From Alphaproteobacteria bacterium (GTDB lineage: Bacteria; Pseudomonadota; Alphaproteobacteria; ATCC43930; CGMCC-115725), in contig JAGWIH010000006.1 in the NCBI GenBank assembly GCA_028866355.1, positions 1-20,966 on the forward strand: 20,966 bases of DNA. Reading direction: 5' to 3'. Below are positions 1 through 7,272 of the stretch, piece after piece. Each line of letters begins with the position of its first letter. Position 1 is the first letter of the stretch. The notes under the pieces are model-generated. The model searched no databases, was not told the DNA's origin, and worked only from the letters and a program-made list of their open reading frames with translations. The translations under genes and the position numbers were made by a program.

Positions 1-1235
1 TGACGCTCGCCGGCCTCGCTGATGCGCGTCGCCAGCGCGGCGCGGCGCGCTTCTTCGGCGGCGACGCGCTCGGTCAGCGCGGTCAGCCGGGCGTCGAGCG
101 CGGCCACGGCCTCGGCGACGCGCGCCAGATCTTCGGCCGCCTTCGCCTGCACTTGCTGTTCGTCTTGCTGGGCGGCGGCCAACGATTGGCGCTCTTCGCG
201 CAGCCGCGCCAGTGCCGCGCGCGCGTCGGCGGCCAGTTCGTCCTCGCGCTTCAAATCGGCGGCGAGCTGCTCCAGCCGGGCTTCGGCCGATTGCCGCGCC
301 GCCATGATGCGGCGCTCTTCGTCGTCGAGCGCCTGACGCGCCAACGTCAACCGCTGGAGCTCAGCCGAGGCCGCGGCTTCATCCTGGCGCAGCGCCGGCA
401 GCTCGGCGGCGGCCGCTTCACGCAACCGATTGGCCGCGGCGGCGGCCGTCATGCGTTCAGCGACAACCCGTTCAGCGGCGCGCAGACGCTCTTCCGCCGC
501 CGTCAGTTCGCCGGTGGCGGCGGCATAGCGCAAATGCAGCACCGTCGCCTCGGCGCGGCGAATCCAATCCGACAGCCGGCGATAGCGTTGCGCCTGGCGC
601 GCCTGCTTCTTCAGGCTTTCGAGTTGGGTCTCGAGCGTGCGCAGCACGTCGTCGAGTCGCGTCAGATTGGTTTCGGCGGCCTTGAGGCGCAATTCGGCCT
701 CGTGCCGCCGTGAATGCAGGCCGGCGATGCCGGCGGCTTCCTCGAGCAGCATCCTGCGGTCGGCCGGCTTGGCGCTGATGATCGCGCCGATGCGGCCCTG
801 GCTCAGGATGGCGCTCGAATTGGCGCCGGTGGCGACGTCGGCGAACAGCAGCTGCACGTCGCGGGCGCGAACGTCGCGGCCGTTGATGCGGTAATCCGAA
901 CCGATGCCGCGCTCGATGCGGCGAAGGATCTGGATTTCGTTGTGCGCGTCGTAGGGCTGCGGCGCGTCGTGCGCGGCATTGTCGAGGTGCAGCATCACCT
1001 CGGCGACGTTGCGTGCCGGCCGCGCGCTCGTGCCCGAGAAGATCACGTCGTCCATCTCGCTGCCGCGCAGGCGCTTGGCCGACGTCTCGCCCATCACCCA
1101 GCGCATGGCGTCGAGGATGTTCGACTTGCCGCAGCCGTTGGGTCCGACGATCCCGGTCATGCCGGGTTCGATCACAAGCTCGGTCGGCTCGACGAAGGAT
1201 TTGAAGCCGGAAAGCCGAAGTTTGGCGAAATGCAC
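1..1235 (-). CDS. smc: Chromosome segregation ATPase SMC (N-terminal part; 3' end cut by window edge)
   Basis: SMC is the ATPase of the bacterial condensin, which organises and separates the nucleoid. About 411 residues are present: the N-terminal ATPase half-domain and the start of the first coiled coil. The protein begins HFAKLRLSGFKSFVEP, followed by the Walker A motif GPNGCGKSN near residues 32-40 and the segment SEMDDVIFSGT. After about residue 170 it becomes a long Ala/Glu/Arg-rich coiled coil that stays open to base 1. The start is taken as GTG at 1235 because SMC proteins characteristically begin with (M/V)HF.KL.L.GFKSF. The frame is open further upstream, into the dsbA-like gene, and no strong ribosome binding site is seen. 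It lies 14 bases downstream of the DsbA-like gene, so the two are probably cotranscribed. The Walker B and signature motifs lie in the C-terminal part, outside the window. Confidence 0.95.
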   Translation of the reverse strand, partial: MHFAKLRLSGFKSFVEPTELVIEPGMTGIVGPNGCGKSNILDAMRWVMGETSAKRLRGSEMDDVIFSGTSARPARNVAEVMLHLDNAAHDAPQPYDAHNEIQILRRIERGIGSDYRINGRDVRARDVQLLFADVATGANSSAILSQGRIGAIISAKPADRRMLLEEAAGIAGLHSRRHEAELRLKAAETNLTRLDDVLRTLETQLESLKKQARQAQRYRRLSDWIRRAEATVLHLRYAAATGELTAAEERLRAAERVVAERMTAAAAANRLREAAAAELPALRQDEAAASAELQRLTLARQALDDEERRIMAARQSAEARLEQLAADLKREDELAADARAALARLREERQSLAAAQQDEQQVQAKAAEDLARVAEAVAALDARLTALTERVAAEEARRAALATRISEAGER

Positions 1236-1249
1236 GATCGGGCTTTGGG

Positions 1250-1972
1250 TTAAGTACGCGACATGAGCGAGTTGAGCCAGTTCCGGACCGTCGCGATCAC
1301 GCTATCGTAGCGGCCGTTCGCCGCCGTTGCCGGGCCGTTCCGGCTCGGCGCCGCGGCGCCGGACTTGGCTTCGAGATATTTGACGAATTCGTCGTAAGGC
1401 ACGTCGCCAATCACCTTCGTGCCGTTGACGAAAAAGGTCGGCGTTGAATCGATGCCGTATCGGTTCTGGGCGACGAGACGCGAATTCAGCACCGCGTCGG
1501 AGAGTTTCTGATTGTCGGCGCAGGCGTCGAATTGCGCCTGACTCATGCCGCCGAGCCTGGCGATGGGCGCCAACGCAGCCTTGGTCGCGGTCTCCGAACT
1601 GCGCGCCCATTCGCGCTGCGTCCGGAACAGCGTCTCGATGAAGGGGAAATAGCGCTCGGGCGGGAAGCACTGCGCGACCGTGGCGGCCACGACGGCCGAC
1701 TGATCGAGCGGGAAATCGCGATAGACCAGCTTGGCTTTGCCGGTGTCGATCCAGTCTTTCTGGAGCTTGGGCAGCGTATCGCTCGCGAATGCGGCGCAAT
1801 GCGGACAGGTGAGCGACGCGTATTCAAAGATCGTGATCGGCGCGTTCTTGTTGCCCAGGACGTGATCGTTGGCCTGCAACGTCGGCGCATCGGCAGCGCG
1901 CGTCGGTAATGCGGTGGCTTGCAGTAAGGCCATCGCAATCGCGGCGGCACCGATTAGCCGATAGAAGCGCAT
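1250..1972 (-). CDS. DsbA-family periplasmic thioredoxin-fold protein
   Basis: This is a predicted exported thiol:disulfide oxidoreductase of 240 residues. The N-terminus MRFYRLIGAAAIAMALLQAT followed by ALPTRAADAP is a signal peptide with likely cleavage after an Ala near residue 26. The redox motif CPHC is at residues 56-59, preceded by FEYASLT. A later STPTFFVNG segment supplies the cis-proline typical of DsbA-like thioredoxin folds (Pfam Thioredoxin_4/DSBA class). I chose ATG at 1972 because a GGAG lies six bases before it; an in-frame GTG at 1984 would overlap that ribosome site. The gene sits between dciA and smc, an arrangement I recall from Rhodospirillales. The link to SMC is positional and no functional connection is evident. 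It could act as an oxidase or an isomerase; the partner membrane protein is not in the window. Confidence 0.88.
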   Translation of the reverse strand: MRFYRLIGAAAIAMALLQATALPTRAADAPTLQANDHVLGNKNAPITIFEYASLTCPHCAAFASDTLPKLQKDWIDTGKAKLVYRDFPLDQSAVVAATVAQCFPPERYFPFIETLFRTQREWARSSETATKAALAPIARLGGMSQAQFDACADNQKLSDAVLNSRLVAQNRYGIDSTPTFFVNGTKVIGDVPYDEFVKYLEAKSGAAAPSRNGPATAANGRYDSVIATVRNWLNSLMSRT

Positions 1973-2054
1973 GAGCAACTCCACACCCTAAAAACGGCCC
2001 GATGCTAGGGCTTGCGCGCCGGCAGTTCAAGCAAAGCGCCGCCTGCGAGTCGGA

Positions 2055-2075
2055 AAAATCCGCTCAGCGGATTTT
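2055..2075 (-). terminator. Intrinsic terminator whose loop is the dciA stop codon
   Basis: A perfect 9-base inverted repeat, AAAATCCGC / GCGGATTTT, encloses a three-base loop. Read on the minus strand, the loop is TGA, the stop codon of the DUF721 gene, and the right arm runs into five Us. This is a compact Rho-independent terminator. It ends or attenuates dciA transcription before the DsbA-like gene and, because it is symmetric, could work in both directions. Confidence 0.6.
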
Positions 2076-2573
2076 ATCGCCGCTGGTTCCGATCACGGCT
2101 TCACCGAGTCGCGTCAGCGCGTCGCGCAACTCGGTGTCGGTGATACCGGCGACTCGCTGTGTCAATGCGGCGCGCTCGTTTGGCGCCAAGTCGCGGCGAC
2201 GGCGCAGCGTTGTCGCCGGCTCCGTCGGCAACGGGCCTTGTACCAAGGCCAGCCGCGCCAAGGCGCGATAGCCGAAGAATGCGTTAAGCCGCTCCAGAAT
2301 CTGGGGTTCGCGGTGCTGCGCTTCGAGCGCAAATCCGGGCGCGACACGCAGCCGGAGCGTGCCGTCGCGGCGCTCGCCCGGCGGAAATGTCAGCTTTTCC
2401 GGCATCATCCGGCGGGCCAGGTCGGCGCCGACGATATCCTTCCATTGCGCGACCAACTGGCCTTCGGAAAAGCCGCGCTTGCCGAGCGCCGGTTTGACGA
2501 CCTGCGGCACGTCCGCCGCCAGCGCCCGCATCGCGCCGCGCCGACGATCGGACTCGTTCGATGTGCCGGCCAA
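2064..2573 (-). CDS. DUF721 / DciA-like protein
   Basis: This 169-residue protein matches the DUF721 family. The diagnostic pattern is LVAQWKDIVGADLARRMMPEK around residues 40-60, then LRLRVAPGFALEAQHREPQIL..LNAFFG. DUF721 includes DciA, the ancestral loader or partner of the replicative helicase DnaB, found in bacteria lacking DnaC. Whether this protein loads helicase is inferred from the family. The start is the TTG at 2573: a full AGGAGG Shine-Dalgarno (2581-2586 on the minus strand) lies seven bases before it. The first in-frame ATG, at 2531, would remove part of the N-terminus and has no comparable site. The gene is divergent from mutY, with only 35 bases between the two start codons. 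Its stop codon forms the loop of a terminator hairpin. Confidence 0.85.
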   Translation of the reverse strand: MAGTSNESDRRRGAMRALAADVPQVVKPALGKRGFSEGQLVAQWKDIVGADLARRMMPEKLTFPPGERRDGTLRLRVAPGFALEAQHREPQILERLNAFFGYRALARLALVQGPLPTEPATTLRRRRDLAPNERAALTQRVAGITDTELRDALTRLGEAVIGTSGDKIR

Positions 2574-2608
2574 CTCGTAACCTCCTGACGCCCGTGGCAG
2601 GATAAGGC

Positions 2609-3685
2609 ATGAAGCGCGCCCGGTCGATGTTGCCCCAAGCTGCCGATCTGTCGGCGTCGCTGCTGGCCTGGTACGGCCGGCACCGCCGCGTGCTGCCGTG
2701 GCGGGCGCTGCCCGGCGAAGCCATCGATACCTATCGCGTCTGGCTCAGCGAGATCATGCTGCAGCAAACGACGGTGGCGGCGGTTGGACCTTATTACATG
2801 CGCTTCCTGGCGCGCTGGCCGACGATCGAGACCCTGGCGCGCGCCGAACTCGATGACGTACTGCATGCTTGGCAAGGTCTCGGCTATTACGCGCGGGCGC
2901 GCAATCTGCACGCCTGCGCCCGGGCGGTGGTTGCGCGCGGCGGCTTTCCCGATACCGAAGCGGGCTTGCGCACTTTGCCCGGCATTGGCACCTATACCGC
3001 GGCGGCGATTGGCGCGATTGCCTTCGGTTGCCGGGCGGCGGCGGTCGACGGCAATGCCGAACGCGTGCTGGCGCGCCTTTACGCCGTGCGCACGCCATTG
3101 CCGCCGGCGAAATCGCGGCTGCGCGCCGACGCCCTGGCGTTGGTGCCCGCCGACCGGCCCGGTGATTTCGCACAGGCCTTGATGGATCTCGGCGCTACGG
3201 TTTGCACGCCGAAACAACCGCGCTGCAGCGCTTGTCCGTGGCAGGCCTGCTGCCGGGCGCACGCGCGGGGAATCGCCGAGACATTGCCGCGGCGCGTGGC
3301 TAAGCCAGTCAAGCCGCGGCGGCACGGTGTCGCGTTCTGGGCGGTCAACGAAGCCGGCGCCGTGCTGTTACGCCGCCGGCCGGCGAACGGCTTGCTCGGC
3401 GGCATGATGGAAGTGCCGTCGACTGATTGGCGCATCACGCCATGGGACGATCGCGAAGCGACCAAGGCCGCGCCGCTCAAGGCCCGCTGGCGGCGGCTTC
3501 CGGGCACCGTCGCGCACGGCTTCACCCATTTCGACCTCGAGCTGGTGATTTTCGCGGCAATGACCAAAGCCGCCGCCGCGCGCAACGGCATTTGGGTGGC
3601 GCCTGCCCGGTTCAAAGACCAGGCGCTGCCGAGCGTCATGAAGAAGGTGATTGACCGGGCGCGCCGCGCTGTGACGGCGGCTTAG
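2609..3685 (+). CDS. mutY: A/G-specific adenine DNA glycosylase MutY
   Basis: MutY removes adenine mispaired with 8-oxoguanine and so prevents G:C to T:A mutations. The 358-residue protein has the full set of MutY signatures. Catalytic Glu48 is in SEIMLQQT, the helix-hairpin-helix LPGIGTYTAAAI is at 123-134, and Asp147 is in VDGNAERVLARL. The 4Fe-4S ligands are C199-x6-C206-x2-C209-x5-C215. A C-terminal NUDIX-like 8-oxoG recognition domain includes GLLGGMMEVP and HGFTHFDLEL. The start ATG at 2609 has AGGA six bases upstream; an internal ATG at codon 7 is less likely. The 3' end overlaps the 3' end of ccrM by four bases (tail to tail). All catalytic and cluster residues are intact. Confidence 0.97.
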   Translation: MKRARSMLPQAADLSASLLAWYGRHRRVLPWRALPGEAIDTYRVWLSEIMLQQTTVAAVGPYYMRFLARWPTIETLARAELDDVLHAWQGLGYYARARNLHACARAVVARGGFPDTEAGLRTLPGIGTYTAAAIGAIAFGCRAAAVDGNAERVLARLYAVRTPLPPAKSRLRADALALVPADRPGDFAQALMDLGATVCTPKQPRCSACPWQACCRAHARGIAETLPRRVAKPVKPRRHGVAFWAVNEAGAVLLRRRPANGLLGGMMEVPSTDWRITPWDDREATKAAPLKARWRRLPGTVAHGFTHFDLELVIFAAMTKAAAARNGIWVAPARFKDQALPSVMKKVIDRARRAVTAA

Positions 3686-4776
3686 GCAGCCGGGCCCATT
3701 TCGGCGCGGTATTTCTGCCGCAGCACGTCGATCGACACGGCATGTCCCTTGAGTTCGACGTGCCAGAACGCCCAGCCGTTGCAGGCGGCGGCGCCTTGGA
3801 CTTCGGCCGCGACCTTATGGATCGAGCCTTTAGTTTCGGCCGAGATCACCGTGCCGTCGGCCCGCACCTTGGCGGTCCAGCGGCGCGAGGCGTCGAACAG
3901 CACGTCGCCCGGCTTGAGGAAGCCGTTCTCGACCAGGGCGCCGAACGGCACGCGCGGTTCGCTGCGCTTCTCGGCGATGGCGATATCCTCGGCTGCCGCT
4001 GGCGTGACGGCGGCGACACGGTCGCGCGCCAGCCGCACGTAGTCCTTCTCGCGGTCGATGCCGATGAACCGGCGGTTGAGCCGCTTGGCGACGGCGCCGG
4101 TCGTGCCGCTGCCGAAAAACGGATCGAGCACCAGGTCGCCGGGCTTGGTCGCCGCCAGCAGCACGCGGTGCAGCAGGGCCTCCGGTTTTTGAGTTGGATG
4201 CGCCTTCTTGCCATCGCGCTTCAAGCGCTCGCCGCCGCCGCAGATCGGCAACAGCCAGTCGCTGCGCATCTGCACGTCGTCGTTGAGCGCCTTCATCGCC
4301 TGATAATTGAACGTGTATTTGCTGTCGCGCGATTTTCCGCACCACAGCAGCGTTTCATGCGCGTTGGTGAAGCGCCGGCCGCGGAAGTTCGGCATCGGAT
4401 TGGTCTTGCGCCAGACGATGTCGTTGAGAATCCAGAAGCCCATGTCCTGCAACAGCGCGCCGACGCGATAGATGTTGTGGTACGAGCCGATCACCCAGAG
4501 CGTGCCGTCGGGCTTCAAAAGGCGTCGTGCCGCCTCGAGCCAAGCGCGGCTGAAACGGTCGTAGGACGCAAAATCGGCGAACTTGTCCCAGGCCTCGTTG
4601 ACGGCGTCGACATGGCTGTTGTCGGGCCGATGGAGCTCGCGATTGAGTTGCAGGTTGTAGGGCGGGTCGGCAAAGACGAGGTCGACCGATTCCGCCGGCA
4701 GCCGCGCCATAACCTCGACGCAGTCGCCGATCAAAACCTCGCCCAGATCGTCGCTCGTTTCCCCCAATTGCCGCAT
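3682..4776 (-). CDS. ccrM: CcrM-type GANTC adenine-N6 DNA methyltransferase
   Basis: This is the orphan beta-class adenine methyltransferase that methylates GANTC and helps time the alphaproteobacterial cell cycle. With the ATG start it is 364 residues. The catalytic motif DPPYNLQL starts at residue 37, HPTQKPE is near 193, and the SAM-binding motif DPFFGSGTTG is at 218-227. A C-terminal domain of about 80 residues (RVPFGALVENGFLKPGD... to the end) corresponds to the RAMA domain of CcrM. No restriction endonuclease lies nearby, consistent with a solitary regulatory enzyme. I prefer ATG at 4776, which has GGGGAG just upstream and matches the short N-terminus of Caulobacter CcrM. An in-frame GTG at 4809 would add 11 residues but lacks a ribosome site. 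It lies downstream of rnhB in the same orientation, across a leader unusually dense in GANTC. Confidence 0.95.
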   Translation of the reverse strand: MRQLGETSDDLGEVLIGDCVEVMARLPAESVDLVFADPPYNLQLNRELHRPDNSHVDAVNEAWDKFADFASYDRFSRAWLEAARRLLKPDGTLWVIGSYHNIYRVGALLQDMGFWILNDIVWRKTNPMPNFRGRRFTNAHETLLWCGKSRDSKYTFNYQAMKALNDDVQMRSDWLLPICGGGERLKRDGKKAHPTQKPEALLHRVLLAATKPGDLVLDPFFGSGTTGAVAKRLNRRFIGIDREKDYVRLARDRVAAVTPAAAEDIAIAEKRSEPRVPFGALVENGFLKPGDVLFDASRRWTAKVRADGTVISAETKGSIHKVAAEVQGAAACNGWAFWHVELKGHAVSIDVLRQKYRAEMGPAA

Positions 4777-4809
4777 CCGGCTCCCCGTCCGGATTTCGGC
4801 CGTCGGCAC

Positions 4810-4915
4810 GAGTCGCGCCGCCGGAACCGAATCGGCGCATCCTGCTCTGTCCCGAGTCGGGTGTCAATATATGCGGAGAGTCAATGGCTTAGTGGGATTC
4901 GTTTGGATTTGACTC
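4810..4915. promoter_or_regulatory. Cluster of six GANTC methylation sites upstream of ccrM
   Basis: GANTC sites start at 4810 (GAGTC), 4829 (GAATC), 4854 (GAGTC), 4878 (GAGTC), 4896 (GATTC) and 4911 (GACTC). At about two-thirds GC, one site per roughly 300 bases would be expected, so six in 106 bases is strong enrichment. The cluster spans the ccrM leader and the last codons of rnhB. It is probably a methylation-sensitive control region. Confidence 0.65.
4839..4867 (-). promoter_or_regulatory. Candidate ccrM promoter with a GANTC site in its spacer
   Basis: On the minus strand a perfect -35 TTGACA (4867-4862) is followed after 17 bases by CAGGAT (4844-4839, 3/6 match to TATAAT). A GACTC site (4858-4854) lies between the two boxes. 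Promoters that respond to CcrM methylation through GcrA are known in Caulobacter to carry GANTC close to the -10/-35 region. The weak -10 agrees with a need for an activator. The call rests on motif reading only. Confidence 0.4.
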
Positions 4916-5533
4916 GAATACAAGGCTGAGCTGCACCGGCGCAAACGACAGGCGATGGTGCCGCGTTGGACCCAGCGCCAGCAGGCCGGCACGATGCTCT
5001 TCGGTGGCATAGCCGACATTGGTCTCCCAGCCGTAGCCGGGATAGCGGCACGCCAGCGCCCGCATCAGCCGGTCGCGCGTGACCTTGGCGATAATCGATG
5101 CGGCGGCGATCGACAGCGACAGCGCATCGCCGCCGACGACGGTGCGGGTGCGGCAGGGCAATTGCGGGGTGACGTTGCCGTCGACCAGCGCCCAGTGCGG
5201 CACCGCCGGCAAGGCTTCGAGCGCGCGCCGCATGGCGAGCAGCGACGCTTGCAGAATGTTGATGCGGTCGATCTCGCCGACGGAAGCGGCGCCGATGCCG
5301 ATGCGGGCGCAGGACCATAGCCGCGCTGCATAATCCTCGCGCGCCTCGCGCCGAAGCTTTTTCGAATCGTCGATCTGCCGGCGCAGGCCGTGCGGCATAC
5401 GCACCGCGTCGATGATCACCGCTGCCGCCACGACCGGACCGGCCAACGGTCCGCGACCGGCCTCGTCGATGCCGCAAACGATACCGTCGCACTCCCGCTC
5501 GAGCGCCAGATCGGGCATGTCGCTAAATGACAC
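4889..5533 (-). CDS. rnhB: Ribonuclease HII
   Basis: RNase HII cuts RNA:DNA hybrids and single ribonucleotides in duplex DNA. The 214-residue protein has the family hallmarks: GIDEAGRGPLAGPV with metal ligands Asp23 and Glu24, Asp118 in LVDGN, Asp136 in VVGGD, and the helix SIAAASIIAKVTRDRLM. The DEDD active site is therefore complete. The length is normal for the family. The start is uncertain: GTG at 5533 and ATG at 5518 (MPDLALERE) are both in frame, and neither has a clear ribosome site. The last codons are rich in GANTC and merge into the ccrM control region. The rnhB-ccrM neighbour pair is common in alphaproteobacteria. Confidence 0.95.
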   Translation of the reverse strand: MSFSDMPDLALERECDGIVCGIDEAGRGPLAGPVVAAAVIIDAVRMPHGLRRQIDDSKKLRREAREDYAARLWSCARIGIGAASVGEIDRINILQASLLAMRRALEALPAVPHWALVDGNVTPQLPCRTRTVVGGDALSLSIAAASIIAKVTRDRLMRALACRYPGYGWETNVGYATEEHRAGLLALGPTRHHRLSFAPVQLSLVFESNPNESH

Positions 5534-5583
5534 CCGCCGCGCTCACGGCGCAAGCGCGACTCCGGACGTATAGACGGCCGCGG

Positions 5584-6672
5584 CTACAGCAGTTTGAGCT
5601 GAGCGCTCGGCAACGGCGGCGGCGCGAACTTCGTCGTGTCGAGACGCCACAAACGGCCGCGATTGAGATTGAGCTTCAGCCGCCGGCACGCGGTCTCGAA
5701 ACGGATGCGCAACAGCTCGGCATAAGGGCCCGTGCCGCGCATGCGCTTGCCCCATTGCGGGTCGTAATCCTTGCCGCCGTGGCCTTCGCGCACCAGCGAC
5801 ATGACGTGCTTGGCCTTGGCCGGGAAATGGTCGTTGAGCCATTCGATGAATAACGGCGCCACCTCCAGCGGTAGGCGCAGCATGGTATAGCCGGCGCCGC
5901 GCACGCCGACCGAAGCGGCGCGTTCCAGGATCGCCTCGAGCTCGGCATCATTGAGCGCCGGAATCATCGGCGCGGCCATCACGCCGGTTGGAATATCGGT
6001 GCCGGCCAGGGCCGCGAGCGTTTCGACGCGCCGCTCGGGCGTGGCGGCGCGAGGCTCCATCGTCCGCGCCAGCTTGCGGTCGAGCGTCGTCACTGAAATC
6101 GCGCAGGCAGCAAGGTTGTCCTTCGCCATGTCGGACAGGATGTCGATGTCGCGCTGAATCAGCGCCGACTTGGTGACGATGGTGACCGGATGGCGAAAAT
6201 CGCGCAGCACTTCGAGGATGCCGCGCATGATCCGGTAGTGGCGCTCGGCCGGTTGGTAGGGGTCGGTATTGGTGCCGAGCGCGATCGGCCGGCAGCGATA
6301 GGACGGCTTGCGCAGCTCGGCGGCGAGCAACGCCGGCGCCTGCTCCTTCACCAGGATGCGGCTTTCGAAATCGAGCCCCGGCGAAAAGCCGAGATAGGCG
6401 TGCGTCGGCCGGGCGAAGCAATAGATGCAGCCATGCTCGCAGCCGCGATACGGATTGATCGAACGGTCGAACGGAATGTCCGGTGAATCGTTGTGCGCGA
6501 TGACGCTGCGCGAGCTGTCGCGCAAGAACTGCGTCGCGAGGCGCGGCGCCGGCTCGTCGGCCGTGCCCCAGCCGTCGTCGAACGCCTCGCGCCTTTCCTG
6601 CTCGTAGCGCCCGGTCGCGTTGCTGCCGGCGCCACGGCCCTTTTGCAGCGGCACCCTGGATGTGTCGTCCAT
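5584..6672 (-). CDS. PA0069-family radical SAM protein (SplB-like)
   Basis: This is a radical SAM enzyme of unknown substrate, 362 residues from the ATG. The radical SAM cluster motif C-x3-C-x2-C is seen as CEHGCIYC (Cys78, 82, 85), preceded by SINPYRGC. Other family blocks follow: ALGTNTDPYQPAER, VTIVTKSALIQRDIDIL and MLRLPLEVAPLF. The RGRGAGSN...GRYE start is typical of the PA0069 family, which is related to spore photoproduct lyase-like proteins. I chose ATG at 6672 because it fits that N-terminus; a GTG at 6714 is also in frame and no good ribosome site separates them. It lies between moaB and rnhB on the same strand. The reaction cannot be inferred from the neighbours. Confidence 0.88.
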   Translation of the reverse strand: MDDTSRVPLQKGRGAGSNATGRYEQERREAFDDGWGTADEPAPRLATQFLRDSSRSVIAHNDSPDIPFDRSINPYRGCEHGCIYCFARPTHAYLGFSPGLDFESRILVKEQAPALLAAELRKPSYRCRPIALGTNTDPYQPAERHYRIMRGILEVLRDFRHPVTIVTKSALIQRDIDILSDMAKDNLAACAISVTTLDRKLARTMEPRAATPERRVETLAALAGTDIPTGVMAAPMIPALNDAELEAILERAASVGVRGAGYTMLRLPLEVAPLFIEWLNDHFPAKAKHVMSLVREGHGGKDYDPQWGKRMRGTGPYAELLRIRFETACRRLKLNLNRGRLWRLDTTKFAPPPLPSAQLKLL

Positions 6673-6732
6673 GGCAATAGGATGCGCCCGGCGTTGGAAC
6701 AAATCAAGAACCACGGCCTGGACGGCCGAGCA

Positions 6733-7272
6733 TTAGCCGGCGATGTGCTCTTTCAGCCGCGGCATGAGTTCGACCAAGTTGCAGGGCCGATGCCGGTTAT
6801 CGAGCTGCGGCCCGATCACTTCCCAGCCATCACGGCACGCCCCGGGCGAACCGGGTAGCGCGAACAGGTAGGTGCCGCCGGCGACGCCGGCGGTGGCGCG
6901 GCTCTGAATCGTCGAGGTGCCGACCTTTTGATAACTGAGCCAGCGAAACAGCTCGCCGAAGCCGAGGATCTCTTTCTCGTAGACCGATTGGAACGCTTCC
7001 GGCGTGACGTCGCGGCCGGTGACGCCGGTGCCACCGGTCGCGATCACGACATCTACGGCCGGATCGGCGATCCACGCCTTGAGCGCGGCGACGATCGCGC
7101 CTTGCTCGTCCTTGACGATGCGTTTGGCGGCGACACGATGGCCGGCGGCGGTCGCCAGTTCGGCCAGCGTGCGCCCCGATTTGTCGGAAGCTTCGTCGCG
7201 CGTGTCGGAAACCGTCAGGATCGCGATGTTGACGGCAATAAACGGACGCTTCTCATCGATTGTCGGCGACAC
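6733..7272 (-). CDS. moaB: Molybdenum cofactor biosynthesis protein B (MoaB/MogA family)
   Basis: MoaB/MogA proteins bind molybdopterin and adenylylate it before molybdate insertion. From GTG 7272 the protein is 179 residues. It contains NIAILTVSDTRDE near the N-terminus, VIATGGTGVTGRDVTPEA, a GTSTIQSRATAG segment, FALPGSPGACR, and the MoaB-type ending PQLDNRHRPCN. These last features favour MoaB over MogA. The start is uncertain. GTG 7272 gives the family-typical leader IDEKRPFIAVNIA; an in-frame GTG at 7281 and a TTG at 7332 are alternatives. The chosen start overlaps the end of the lytic transglycosylase gene by 20 bases, which suggests translational coupling. No other molybdopterin gene is in the window. 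Confidence 0.92.
   Translation of the reverse strand: MSPTIDEKRPFIAVNIAILTVSDTRDEASDKSGRTLAELATAAGHRVAAKRIVKDEQGAIVAALKAWIADPAVDVVIATGGTGVTGRDVTPEAFQSVYEKEILGFGELFRWLSYQKVGTSTIQSRATAGVAGGTYLFALPGSPGACRDGWEVIGPQLDNRHRPCNLVELMPRLKEHIAG

Noticed and set aside
1..1253. Several plus-strand open frames up to 186 codons at the left edge
   Set aside because: The reverse strand encodes an uninterrupted SMC N-terminus with Walker A; the plus-strand frames are low-complexity shadows.
3682..4776. ccrM as part of a restriction-modification or defence island
   Set aside because: No endonuclease, specificity subunit or mobile gene is adjacent; the CcrM-type C-terminal domain and the rnhB neighbour point to the solitary cell-cycle enzyme.
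3742..4929. 395-codon open frame on the plus strand opposite ccrM
   Set aside because: It is antisense to a clear methyltransferase, its translation shows no recognisable family, and such shadow frames are expected in very GC-rich DNA.
6673..6732. A separate small gene between moaB and the radical SAM gene
   Set aside because: The 60 bases hold only the optional GTG-start extension of the radical SAM protein and show no independent coding signal.
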